NCBI RefSeq assembly: GCF_030815485.1
Contig: NZ_JAUSWV010000002.1
Location: 6,386,001-6,450,000 of the forward strand
Origin: Streptomyces rishiriensis
GTDB lineage: Bacteria; Actinomycetota; Actinomycetes; Streptomycetales; Streptomycetaceae
Reading direction: 5' to 3'
DNA: 64,000 nucleotides
Notes under the pieces: model-generated
Database searches by the model: none
What the model was told of the DNA's origin: nothing
Seen by the model: only the letters and a program-made list of their open reading frames with translations
Shown: positions 52,682-61,496 of the stretch, piece by piece
Layout: every line of letters starts with the position of its first letter
Numbering within the stretch: position 1 is the first letter of the stretch
Made by a program: the position numbers and the translations under genes

Positions 52682-54205
52682 GTGAGCAGCACCCTCTTCC
52701 GGACGAAGAAGGTCGAGCAGTCCATCCTCGATACCGAGGAACCCGAGCACGCGCTCAAGAAATCCCTGTCGGCGCTGGATCTCACCGTCTTCGGCGTCGG
52801 TGTCATCATCGGCACCGGCATCTTCGTCCTGACCGGCACGGTGGCCAAGAACAACGCCGGTCCGGCCGTCGCTCTGGCCTTCGTCGCCGCCGGCGTGGCC
52901 TGCGCGCTCGCCGCGCTCTGCTACGCCGAGTTCGCCTCGACGGTGCCGGTGGCCGGCTCGGCGTACACCTTCTCGTACGCCTCCCTCGGAGAGCTCCCCG
53001 CCTGGATCATCGGCTGGGACCTCGTCCTCGAGTTCGCGCTCGGCACGGCGGTGGTGGCCGTCGGCTGGTCGGGCTACATCGCCTCACTGCTCGACAACGC
53101 GGGCTGGCACCTGCCGGCGGCGCTCAGCGGCCGGGAGGGAACCGACGGCTTCGGCTTCGACATCCTCGCCGCCGCCCTCGTCCTGGTGCTGACGGCCATT
53201 CTCGTCGTCGGCACGAAGCTCTCCGCGCGGGTCACCTCCGTGGTGGTTGCCATCAAGGTGACCGTCGTACTGACCGTGATCGTCGCGGGCGCCTTCCTCA
53301 TCGACGGCAAGAACTACGACCCGTTCGTCCCGAAGGCGCAGCCCGTGCCGGCCGGCGACAGCCTCCAGTCCCCGCTCATCCAGCTCATGTTCGGCTGGGC
53401 GCCCTCCAACTTCGGCGTGATGGGCATCTTCACCGCCGCCTCCGTCGTCTTCTTCGCCTTCATCGGCTTCGACGTCGTCGCCACGGCCGCCGAGGAGACC
53501 AAGAACCCGCAGCGTGACATGCCGCGCGGCATCATCGGCTCCCTCATCATCTGCACCGTCCTGTACGTCGCGGTGTCGATCGTCGTCACCGGGATGCAGC
53601 ACTACACCAAGCTGTCGGTCAGCGCCCCGCTCGCCGACGCCTTCAAGGCCACCGGGCACCCCTGGTTCGCGGGCTTCATCAGCTTCGGCGCCGCCGTCGG
53701 CCTGACGACCGTCTGCATGATCCTGCTTCTCGGCCAGACCCGGGTCTTCTTCGCGATGAGCCGCGACGGACTGCTGCCGCGCTTCTTCTCCCACGTCCAC
53801 CCGCGGTTCAAGACCCCGCACCGGCCGACGATCCTGCTCGGCGTCCTCATCGCGATCCTGGCCGGCTTCACCAGCCTCAGCGAACTCGCCGAGCTGGTGA
53901 ACATCGGCACCCTCTTCGCCTTCGTGGTGGTCGCGATCGGCGTGATCATCCTGCGCAGGTCCCGCCCCGACCTGCCCCGGGCCTTCCGCACCCCGTGGGT
54001 GCCGTTCCTGCCGATCGTGTCGGTGCTGGCCTCGCTGTGGCTGATGCTCAACCTGCCCGCCGAGACCTGGCTGCGGTTCGGCATCTGGATGGTCATCGGG
54101 TTCGTCGTGTACTTCCTCTACGGCCGCTCGCACAGCCGCCTGGCACGACGCGAGGAGACGACCGTCGGCGGGACCGCCGGGCCGGGCCGCGACGACACCG
54201 TGTGA
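52682..54205 (+). CDS. APC-family amino acid permease
   Basis: A 507-residue transporter with 12 to 13 hydrophobic segments. It shows the cationic amino-acid transporter signature: GVIIGTGIFVLTGTVA near the first helix, SYASLGELPAWIIGWDLVLE, and IGFDVVATAAEETKNPQRDMPRGI. This is the CAT/YfnA branch of the APC superfamily. GTG 52682 follows GGAGG. It is monocistronic between two terminators/gaps. The substrate is not predictable beyond amino acids. Confidence 0.92.
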   Translation: MSSTLFRTKKVEQSILDTEEPEHALKKSLSALDLTVFGVGVIIGTGIFVLTGTVAKNNAGPAVALAFVAAGVACALAALCYAEFASTVPVAGSAYTFSYASLGELPAWIIGWDLVLEFALGTAVVAVGWSGYIASLLDNAGWHLPAALSGREGTDGFGFDILAAALVLVLTAILVVGTKLSARVTSVVVAIKVTVVLTVIVAGAFLIDGKNYDPFVPKAQPVPAGDSLQSPLIQLMFGWAPSNFGVMGIFTAASVVFFAFIGFDVVATAAEETKNPQRDMPRGIIGSLIICTVLYVAVSIVVTGMQHYTKLSVSAPLADAFKATGHPWFAGFISFGAAVGLTTVCMILLLGQTRVFFAMSRDGLLPRFFSHVHPRFKTPHRPTILLGVLIAILAGFTSLSELAELVNIGTLFAFVVVAIGVIILRRSRPDLPRAFRTPWVPFLPIVSVLASLWLMLNLPAETWLRFGIWMVIGFVVYFLYGRSHSRLARREETTVGGTAGPGRDDTV

Positions 54206-54324
54206 CGCCTTCGGAGCCCCGGCCCCGCCCGTCCGCGCGGGGCCGGCTCCGATGGCTCACCGCCCCGGATCCCGGACCGCCCCGTACCGTCTCGGCCGCG
54301 TACCGTCTCGTACCGCACGCCCCC

Positions 54325-54696
54325 TCAGTCCCGCACCGCGCGCGGGCCCGTCACCTCCGCGCCCAGCTCCGTCACCCGGCGGCGCAGCTCGCGGTCGGCC
54401 GTGACGACCAGGCGGGAGCGCTCCGGCGCCCCGGCGACCAGCTCGACGATACGGTCGTCCCCGCTGCCGGACGCCGCCTCCACCCGTACGCCGGGCACCG
54501 GCTCCACCCCGCGGGCCGCGCCCTCCACGACGAGGACGATCTCCTGAACCCCCTCGTGCCCCCGCAGCCCGTCGACGGCCAGCCGGTCCCGCAGACGCTC
54601 CGCGGCTCCGCGCCGGTCCCGCCACCACCCGTCGGGCACCGACCCGACGACGTTCGCGGCGTCGACGATCACGAGCAGCGCGGCGTTGTCGTCCAT
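54325..54696 (-). CDS. NYN-domain-like RNA-binding/nuclease protein
   Basis: A 123-residue protein, LLVIVDAANVVGSVPDGWWRDRRGAAERLRDRL at the start, with conserved Asp residues at the N-terminal strand and in SGSGDDRIVELV and VTADRELRRRV. This is the PIN-like NYN/YacP pattern. Homologues are conserved in Streptomyces and annotated NTP-binding or NYN. ATG 54696 (MDDNAALL) is chosen over a far upstream start. Divergent from the next gene. Confidence 0.8.
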   Translation of the reverse strand: MDDNAALLVIVDAANVVGSVPDGWWRDRRGAAERLRDRLAVDGLRGHEGVQEIVLVVEGAARGVEPVPGVRVEAASGSGDDRIVELVAGAPERSRLVVTADRELRRRVTELGAEVTGPRAVRD

Positions 54697-54775
54697 GGAG
54701 CCAGCGTCGCACGCGCGACCCCCCGGGTGTGACCCTCGCGCAGGCGCCGTGCGGGGTCCGTCATAAAGTGATCGG

Positions 54776-55792
54776 GTGAACGGCGACTGGCTCATACGCG
54801 GCCGCGACGGGCGGCTCGGTGTCTATCTGATGTCGGACGACGCCGTCCTGTGCCGGGCGGAACGCACCCCGGGCGGGGCCTGGGAGGCCCCACGCAGGGT
54901 GGGCGGCGACCAGAAGGTGTACCCGGCCCCGGCCATCGGCCAGGGCGCCGACGGTTACGCCCATCTGGCCACCTGGCGGCCCACGGTGAAGGGCGAGGCG
55001 GGTCTGGTGCACTCCGCCCACTTCCGGCCGCACCTCGCGGCCCTGGACTGGATGCCCATCGGCCACCCCAACAGGAAGGGCGACCGCACCGGCACGCCCG
55101 CCGTCGCGGTGGACGCCCAGGGACGCGCCCACGTCTTCGCCCGCAACATCGGCACCGGACTGTGCATGGTCGCCCAGAAGGAGAAGGGCGGCTGGGACCC
55201 GTGGCGCGACCTGAAGGGGCAGGGCGTCGAGGGGCCGCCGATCGCGGTGACGGCGGAGTCCGGCTGCGTCCAGGCGTTCGCGGCCGTCTCCGGCGGGATC
55301 CTGCACTGGCGCCAGGAGGCGCCGGGCGCCCAGCCGGTGCTCCAGGAGCCCCTCAAGGCACCGGTGCGGCCCCGCACCCTGCGGGCACTGGCCACCTCCC
55401 CGGAGCACACCACCCTCTTCTACACCGACGACTCCGGTGACGTGTGCGCGTGGCGTCCCGGCGGTGAGCCCGTCTCCGTGCTCGCCGCCGCCGGCCCCGG
55501 CCCGGTCGCCGCGATCCGCACCGAACTCGACGGTCACGACTGCACCCTGCTCGCCCAGCGCTCCGCGAGCGGCCGGGTCGCCTTCGCGGCGTATCCGACC
55601 GAACGCGAGTCGGCCGGCGCCTGGTGGGCCGAGTCGGGCCCCCGACTGCCCGCCGACGCCGTGGTGGCGCTCGCCATGGACCACGAGAACCGGGTGGTCG
55701 CGGCGGCCCTGTCCCCGTCGACCGGTCTGCTCCAGATCACCCGCCGCAAGGACGAGCCCGGCCTGGCCATGATGGCCTGGCGGACGGTGTGA
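54776..55792 (+). CDS. Conserved protein, probable beta-propeller
   Basis: A 338-residue protein without signal peptide or membrane segment. Repeated strand patterns with G/D turns (GDWLIRGRDGRLGVYLM, PAVAVDAQGRAHVFARN, PPIAVTAESGCVQAFAAVSGG, VVALAMDHENRVVAAALSP) at 45-50 residue intervals suggest a five- to seven-bladed propeller like the PLL fold. Function is unknown. GTG 54776 gives the natural N-terminus. A clear terminator follows. Confidence 0.75.
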   Translation: MNGDWLIRGRDGRLGVYLMSDDAVLCRAERTPGGAWEAPRRVGGDQKVYPAPAIGQGADGYAHLATWRPTVKGEAGLVHSAHFRPHLAALDWMPIGHPNRKGDRTGTPAVAVDAQGRAHVFARNIGTGLCMVAQKEKGGWDPWRDLKGQGVEGPPIAVTAESGCVQAFAAVSGGILHWRQEAPGAQPVLQEPLKAPVRPRTLRALATSPEHTTLFYTDDSGDVCAWRPGGEPVSVLAAAGPGPVAAIRTELDGHDCTLLAQRSASGRVAFAAYPTERESAGAWWAESGPRLPADAVVALAMDHENRVVAAALSPSTGLLQITRRKDEPGLAMMAWRTV

Positions 55793-55924
55793 CGCGCAAC
55801 GACCGGCCGGCGCGCCCGCCGCGGCCGACGGCACTCCCCACCGGGTCGCCGGGCCGCGGGCCGGACACGCCGAACTGAGAAGCCCGGCCCGCCGGGACCG
55901 GGAAACGCGACGGAAACGCAGGAA

Positions 55925-55955
55925 AGAGGGCCTCCGCCGGTGGCGGAGGCCCTCT
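55925..55955. terminator. Bidirectional terminator before fadB end
   Basis: AGAGGGCCTCCGCC pairs perfectly with GGCGGAGGCCCTCT around GGT; A-rich on the left and TC on the right. It separates the convergent propeller-like gene and fadBA. Confidence 0.92.
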
Positions 55956-55996
55956 TCATGTCCCAGGACGCAGGACGGCTCGAGCGGTTACGACGG

Positions 55997-58123
55997 TTAC
56001 GCCGGAACCGAGGCCAGGCCCGGCGCCAGGAACTTCTTGCCGTTCACGCGCTCGGAGACACCCTCGCGGTCCAGGTACGGCGTGATGCCGCCCAGGTGGA
56101 AGGGCCAGCCGGCGCCCGTGATCAGGCAGAGGTCGATGTCCTGCGCCTCGGCGACGACACCCTCGTCGAGCATGAGCCCGATCTCCTGCGCCACGGCGTC
56201 CAGGACGCGCGCCCGCACCTGCTCTTCGGTCAGGACGTTGTCGCCCTGCTTCAGGAGCGCGGAGACCTCGGGGTCCAGCTCGGGCTTGCCACTGTCGTAG
56301 ACGTAGAAGCCGCGCTTGCCGGCCTTGACGACGGCCGCGAGGTTCGGAGAGACCGTGAAACGGTCCGGGAACGCCCGGTTGAGCGTTTCCGAGACGTGCA
56401 GCCCGATCGCGGGGCCGACCAGCTCGAGGAGCACCAGCGGGGACATCGGCAGACCGAGCGGTTCCACCGCCTTCTCCGCCACCTCGACCGGGGTGCCCTC
56501 GTCGATGACGTTCTGCACCTCGCCCATGAAACGGGTGAGAATGCGGTTCACGACGAACGCCGGGGCGTCCTTCACCAGAACCGCCGTCTTCTTCAGCTTC
56601 TTGGCGACGGCGAAGGCCGTTGCCAGCGAGGCGTCGTCGGTCTGCTCGCCCCGGACGATCTCGAGGAGCGGCAGGATCGCGACCGGGTTGAAGAAGTGGA
56701 AGCCCACGACCCGCTCGGGGTTCTTGAGCTTCGACGCCATCTCGGAGACCGACAGCGAGGAGGTGTTGGTGGCGAGGACGGCGTGCGCCGGGGCGACCGC
56801 CTCGACCTCCGCGAACACCTGCTGCTTGACGCCGATCTCCTCGAACACGGCCTCGATGATGAAGTCCGCGTCGGCGAAGCCCTCGGCCTTGTCCAGGACG
56901 CCGCTCACCAGCGCCTTGAGGCGGTTGGCCTTGTCCTGGTTGATGCGGCCCTTGCCGAGCAGCTTCTCGATCTCGGCGTGGACGTAGCCCACACCCTTGT
57001 CGACGCGCTCCTGGTCGATGTCGGTCAGCACGACCGGCACCTCGAGACGGCGCAGGAACAGCAGCGCGAGCTGCGAGGCCATCAGGCCCGCGCCCACGAC
57101 GCCGACCTTGGTGACCGGACGCGCCAGGGACTTGTCCGGGGCGCCGGCCGGGCGCTTGGCGCGCTTCTGCACCAGGTTGAACGCGTAGATGCCGGCGCGC
57201 AGTTCGCCGCCCATGATCAGGTCGGCGAGCGCGACGTCCTCGGCGTCGTAGCCCTGCTGGAGGTCGCCGTTCTTGGCGGCGGCGATGATGTCGAGAGCGC
57301 GGTAGGCGGCCGGGGCCGCGCCGTGCACCTTGCTGTCCGCGACGAACCGGCCGCGCGCGACGGCCTGGTCCCAGGCCTCCCCGCGGTCGATCACCGGGCG
57401 TTCGACCTCGACGTCGCCCTTGAGGACGTTCGCCGTCCAGATCAGCGACTGCTCCAGGAAGTCCGCGCCCTCGAAGATCGCGTCCGCGATCCCCAGGTCG
57501 AAGACCTGCTGGCCCTTGAGCTGCTTGTTCTGGTTGAGGCTGTTCTCGATGATCACCGAGACGGCCTTGTCGGCACCGATCAGGTTCGGCAGCAGGGTGC
57601 AGCCGCCCCAGCCGGGCACCAGACCGAGGAACACCTCGGGGAGGGAGAACGCGGGAAGCGCCTTCGAAACGGTGCGGTACGCGCAGTGCAGACCGACCTC
57701 GACACCGCCGCCCATCGCCGCGCCGTTGTAGTACGCGAAGGTCGGGACCGCGAGGCCCGACAGGCGCTTGAAGACCTCGTGGCCGCCCTTGCCGATGGCG
57801 AGCGCGTCCTTGTGCTCCTTGAGCAGCTCGACGCCCTTGAGGTCCGCGCCGACGGCGAAGATGAACGGCTTGCCGGTGACGCCGATACCGACGATCTCGC
57901 CGGCCGCCGCCTCCTTCTCGACCTGGTCGATCGCGGAGTCGAGGTTCGCGAGGGACTGCGGGCCGAAGGTGGTCGGCTTGGTGTGGTCGAAACCGTTGTC
58001 CAGCGTGATCAGGGCGAAGCGCCCCGCGCCGAACGGCAGGTCCAGGTGACGGACGTGCGCCTGGGTGACGACCTCGTCCGGGAACAGCTCGGCCGCGCCC
58101 TTCAGGAGTTCGGTGGTGCTCAC
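55997..58123 (-). CDS. fadB: Fatty acid oxidation complex alpha subunit (enoyl-CoA hydratase/3-hydroxyacyl-CoA dehydrogenase)
   Basis: A 708-residue bifunctional beta-oxidation enzyme. The N-terminal crotonase domain (about 1-300) has IVGIGVTGKPFIFAVGADLKG, YNGAAMGGGVEVGLHC and LPEVFLGLVPGWGGCTLLP. The NAD-binding dehydrogenase begins at KVGVVGAGLMASQLALLF (near 335) with HFFNPVAILPLLEIVRG, and a C-terminal dimerisation domain follows. GTG 58123 overlaps the thiolase stop (GTGA) with GGAGG upstream, so fadA-fadB is one operon. It resembles SCO6026. Confidence 0.95.
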   Translation of the reverse strand: MSTTELLKGAAELFPDEVVTQAHVRHLDLPFGAGRFALITLDNGFDHTKPTTFGPQSLANLDSAIDQVEKEAAAGEIVGIGVTGKPFIFAVGADLKGVELLKEHKDALAIGKGGHEVFKRLSGLAVPTFAYYNGAAMGGGVEVGLHCAYRTVSKALPAFSLPEVFLGLVPGWGGCTLLPNLIGADKAVSVIIENSLNQNKQLKGQQVFDLGIADAIFEGADFLEQSLIWTANVLKGDVEVERPVIDRGEAWDQAVARGRFVADSKVHGAAPAAYRALDIIAAAKNGDLQQGYDAEDVALADLIMGGELRAGIYAFNLVQKRAKRPAGAPDKSLARPVTKVGVVGAGLMASQLALLFLRRLEVPVVLTDIDQERVDKGVGYVHAEIEKLLGKGRINQDKANRLKALVSGVLDKAEGFADADFIIEAVFEEIGVKQQVFAEVEAVAPAHAVLATNTSSLSVSEMASKLKNPERVVGFHFFNPVAILPLLEIVRGEQTDDASLATAFAVAKKLKKTAVLVKDAPAFVVNRILTRFMGEVQNVIDEGTPVEVAEKAVEPLGLPMSPLVLLELVGPAIGLHVSETLNRAFPDRFTVSPNLAAVVKAGKRGFYVYDSGKPELDPEVSALLKQGDNVLTEEQVRARVLDAVAQEIGLMLDEGVVAEAQDIDLCLITGAGWPFHLGGITPYLDREGVSERVNGKKFLAPGLASVPA

Positions 58124-59346
58124 TTGTCGCCTCCGGCGGACTCGAAGTGCGGGTTCTCCCAGATGACCGTGGCGCCCATACCGAAGCCGACGCACATGGT
58201 GGTCAGGCCGTAGCGGACGTCCGGCTGCTCCTCGAACTGGCGGGCCAGCTGCGTCATCAGGCGGACGCCGGAGGAGGCCAGCGGGTGACCGAAGGCGATC
58301 GCGCCGCCGTACTGGTTGACGCGCTCGTCGTCGTCCGCGATGCCGTAGTGCTCGAGGAAGGCCAGGACCTGGACGGCGAAGGCCTCGTTGATCTCGAAGA
58401 GACCGATGTCGGAGATGGACAGACCGGCCTGGGCCAGCGCCTTCTCCGTGGCCGGGATCGGGCCGTAGCCCATGACCTCCGGCTCGACACCCGCGAAGGA
58501 GTACGCGACGAGGCGCATCTTCACCGGCAGGCCGTTCTCGCGGGCGAAGTCCTCGGACGCGATGAGCGAAGCGGTCGCGCCGTCGTTCAGACCGGCCGCG
58601 TTACCGGCCGTGACCCGGCCGTGGACGCGGAACGGGGTCTTGAGACCGGACAGGTTCTCCAGCGTCGTCCCCGGGCGCATCGGCTCGTCGGCGGTGACCA
58701 GGCCCCAGCCCGTCTCACCGGCGTCCGGGTTGGTGCGGCGGACCGAGACCGGCACCAGGTCGGCCTGGATCTTGCCGTTCGCGTAGGCCTTGGCGGCCTT
58801 CTCCTGCGAGCGCACGGCGTACTCGTCGGCGCGCTGCTTGGTGATCTGCGGGTAGCGGTCGTGCAGGTTCTCGGCGGTCATGCCCATGAACAGGGCGGAC
58901 TCGTCGACCAGCTTCTCGCTGACGAAGCGCGGGTTGGGGTCCACGCCCTCACCCATCGGGTGGCGGCCCATGTGCTCGACACCACCGGCGATGGCGATGT
59001 CGTAGGCGCCGAAGGCGACGGAGCCGGCGACCGCGGTGACGGCGGTCAGGGCGCCCGCGCACATGCGGTCGATGGAGTAACCGGGCACGGAGGTCGGCAG
59101 ACCGGCCAGGATGCCGGCGGTACGGCCGATGGTCAGGCCCTGGTCGCCGATCTGCGTGGTCGCGGCGATGGCGACCTCGTCGATCTTCTTCGGGTCGAGA
59201 CCGGGGTTGCGGCGCAGCAGCTCCCGGATCGCCTTCACGACGAGGTCGTCGGCCCGGGTCTCGTGGTAGATGCCCTTCGGGCCCGCCTTGCCGAACGGGG
59301 TACGGACGCCGTCGACGAAGACGACGTCCCTGACGGTACGAGGCAC
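58120..59346 (-). CDS. fadA: Acetyl-CoA C-acyltransferase (thiolase)
   Basis: A 408-residue thiolase. The nucleophile is in DRMCAGALTAV (Cys96), with GGAIAFGHPLASSGVRL and the second cysteine in TTMCVGFGMGATVIWEN. It releases acetyl-CoA at the end of each beta-oxidation round. GTG 59346 (VPRTVRDVVFVDGVRTPFG) has AGGAGAG upstream. First gene of the operon; a 16-bp palindrome lies 49 bases upstream. Confidence 0.95.
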   Translation of the reverse strand: MPRTVRDVVFVDGVRTPFGKAGPKGIYHETRADDLVVKAIRELLRRNPGLDPKKIDEVAIAATTQIGDQGLTIGRTAGILAGLPTSVPGYSIDRMCAGALTAVTAVAGSVAFGAYDIAIAGGVEHMGRHPMGEGVDPNPRFVSEKLVDESALFMGMTAENLHDRYPQITKQRADEYAVRSQEKAAKAYANGKIQADLVPVSVRRTNPDAGETGWGLVTADEPMRPGTTLENLSGLKTPFRVHGRVTAGNAAGLNDGATASLIASEDFARENGLPVKMRLVAYSFAGVEPEVMGYGPIPATEKALAQAGLSISDIGLFEINEAFAVQVLAFLEHYGIADDDERVNQYGGAIAFGHPLASSGVRLMTQLARQFEEQPDVRYGLTTMCVGFGMGATVIWENPHFESAGGDK

Positions 59347-59394
59347 GATGGCTCTCCTCCAGGTGCGGGATGGCACTGCTGCGACACGCAAGCG

Positions 59395-59410
59395 CTGAGC
59401 GCGCGCTCAG
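59395..59410. promoter_or_regulatory. Palindrome upstream of fadAB
   Basis: CTGAGCGCGCGCTCAG, perfect 16 bp, just upstream of the thiolase gene. The TGAGCGC/GCGCTCA form is typical of TetR-family operators; a FadR-like acyl-CoA-responsive repressor is a reasonable guess. Confidence 0.6.
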
Positions 59411-59514
59411 GACCCATGCTACTTGTGGGTAACGTAGCTGCCCAGTCCCGGAGGGCCAAGCGGCGAACGTCACACCCCGGACGGGTCCGGGATCATCCTC
59501 GCTCGCGCCCGTCC

Positions 59515-59922
59515 TCAGCGCCGCGGCGGGGCCGTCGAACCCCGTGGTGTCAGTACGGGCGTCGGCACCGGATGCGATCCGGGACCCGGCCCGGTGAACA
59601 CGCCGAACAGCGTCCGCGCCGCCTCCGCCCCGAATCCGTGCACGTCATGGCTCATCGCGGAGAGCGTCGGATGGGTCAGCCGGCACAACGGGGAGTCGTC
59701 CCAGGCGAGCAGGGAGACGTCGCCCGGCACACCGAACCCCATCTCGGCCGCCACGGCCAGCCCGGCCACCGCCATGATGTCGTTGTCGTAAACGATTGCC
59801 GTTGGCCGGTCCGCCGGAGCGGCGGTCAGCGTCGACCGGGTCGCCCGTGCCCCCGCCTCCCCGGAGTGGTCCGTGGCGACCTGCCGCGCCCCGGCCGAGC
59901 GCGCCCCGGGCGGCGGCGGCAT
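59515..59922 (-). pseudogene. LacI-family regulator, N-terminally deleted
   Basis: About 130 residues matching the end of the LacI sugar-binding domain (RPTAIVYDNDIMAVAGLAVAAEMGFGVPGDVSLLAWDDSPLCRLTHPTLSAM and on to TPVLTPRGSTAPPRR). The helix-turn-helix and the first about 200 residues are missing; only about 80 bases separate this frame from the operators of the next operon. A deletion has removed DNA binding, so the product cannot repress. Confidence 0.8.
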
Positions 59923-59986
59923 CCCGAGTGCTCTGCCGCAGGTGCCGGTCGTCGTCGAGTGGTGAGGTCTCCCGCATGCGCACTCC

Positions 59987-60000
59987 CTTAACCGGTCAAG
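59987..60000. promoter_or_regulatory. LacI-type operator 1 of the sugar ABC operon
   Basis: CTTAACCGGTCAAG, a 14-bp near-perfect palindrome with central CG. A related site lies 56 bases downstream. Confidence 0.6.
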
Positions 60001-60042
60001 CCCGCACTGAGACTTGCCTCTTCATCGTTGGCGGGAATGGGG

Positions 60043-60056
60043 CTTTACCGGTTGAG
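60043..60056. promoter_or_regulatory. LacI-type operator 2 of the sugar ABC operon
   Basis: CTTTACCGGTTGAG, matching operator 1 in the pattern CTTWACCGGTYRAG. The pair brackets the likely promoter about 120-190 bases before the binding-protein gene. Confidence 0.6.
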
Positions 60057-60176
60057 AAAGCGCTGTCAGAGTGCCGAATCAGCCAACCCACTCGTGGTCG
60101 ACCGACCCACTGGCGTGCGACCGACCCGCACGTGCTCGTCCGTCCCGAGAACCTCCCGAGAACGGAAGTGATGCAC

Positions 60177-61496
60177 ATGAACCGCCGCACCGTCACGGCC
60201 CTCGCCACGGTCGCGGGAGCCGCTCTCCTGCTCCCCGGCTGCACCGGCACCGGAGGCAGCGCCAAGGGCGCGGACGCCAAGGCGCCCGACGACCCCTCCA
60301 AGGTCAGCGGAACCATCACGGTCCTCACCGTGCGCACCGACCTGGTGCAGGACGGCACGATGAAGAGGTACGCCGCCGAGTTCAACAAGACCTACCCCAA
60401 GGTCAAGGTGGAGTTCCAGGCCCTCACCAACTACGAGGCCGAGATCAAGATCCGGATGAACACGGACGATTACGGCGACGTCCTGCTGATCCCCGCGGTC
60501 ATCAAGAAGAACGACTACCCGAAGTTCTTCGCCTCCCTCGGCACCGCCGCCGAACGCGGCAAGAAGTACCGGTTCACCGACTTCACCACCGTCGACGGCA
60601 AGGTCTACGGCCAGAGCCCGGTCGGCGTGATGCCCGGCTTCGTCTACAACAAGCGGGTCTGGCACGAGGCCGGGGTCACCGAATGGCCCACGACTCCGGC
60701 CGAGTTCCTCGCCGACCTGAAGGCGATCAAGGCGAAGACCGACGCGATCCCCTACTACACCAACTTCGCCGCGCAGTGGCCCCTGACCTCCTGGACGTAC
60801 GTCGACGGCTCGGTCCACTGCGACCCGCAGGCGACCACCAAGCTCGCCGAGGACGACCCCTGGGCCGAGAACTCCGACCTGCGCGTCGGGGACACGCTGC
60901 TGTACGACATCGTCCAGCAGGGCCTCGCCGAGAAGGACCCGACGACCAGCAACTGGGAAGAGTCCAAGCCCCGGACGACCAAGGGCGAGATCGCCACCCA
61001 GTGGCTCGGCACCTGGGCGGTCATCCAGTTCCAGGACGCCGCGAAGAAGGCCGGTGTGAACCCCGACGACATCGGTTTCATGCCGTTTCCCGCCCGGACG
61101 GACGGCACCTTCTGCGCGACCGTCGGCCCCGACTACAACCAGGCCGTCAACGTCCACTCCCCGCACAAGGAAGCGGCCCGCGCCTGGATCGACTGGTTCA
61201 CCGACCGGTCCGGTTACGACAAGGACAACCTGGCGATCTCCCCGCTCAAGGACGCGGCCCTGCCCGAGGTGCTGAAACCGTACGAAGAGGCGGGCGTCAA
61301 GCTCATCGAACTGGACGACGCGGCGGGCGCGAAGGTCAAGCTGATCGACGACGAGTCCGAGGTCGGCATCTACAAGCCCGAGTACCGCCAGGATCTGATC
61401 GACCTGGCGCGCGGCGCCAAGAAGGGCAGCCTGGACGACTTCCTCGCCGGACTCGGCAAGAAGTGGACCGAGACGCAAGCGAACGTGAGCGACTGA
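60177..61496 (+). CDS. Sugar ABC transporter substrate-binding lipoprotein
   Basis: A 439-residue family 1 binding protein. Lipobox LLPGC follows a short signal (MNRRTVTALATVAGAALLLPGC). The mature part shows GTITVLTVRTDLVQDGTMKRYAAEFNKTYP, GQSPVGVMPGFVYNKRVWHEAGV and AAQWPLTSWTYVDGS. ATG 60177 has GGAAG at the right spacing; an ATG six bases earlier is too close. The substrate sugar is not evident. Stop and next start overlap (TGATG). Confidence 0.88.
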   Translation: MNRRTVTALATVAGAALLLPGCTGTGGSAKGADAKAPDDPSKVSGTITVLTVRTDLVQDGTMKRYAAEFNKTYPKVKVEFQALTNYEAEIKIRMNTDDYGDVLLIPAVIKKNDYPKFFASLGTAAERGKKYRFTDFTTVDGKVYGQSPVGVMPGFVYNKRVWHEAGVTEWPTTPAEFLADLKAIKAKTDAIPYYTNFAAQWPLTSWTYVDGSVHCDPQATTKLAEDDPWAENSDLRVGDTLLYDIVQQGLAEKDPTTSNWEESKPRTTKGEIATQWLGTWAVIQFQDAAKKAGVNPDDIGFMPFPARTDGTFCATVGPDYNQAVNVHSPHKEAARAWIDWFTDRSGYDKDNLAISPLKDAALPEVLKPYEEAGVKLIELDDAAGAKVKLIDDESEVGIYKPEYRQDLIDLARGAKKGSLDDFLAGLGKKWTETQANVSD

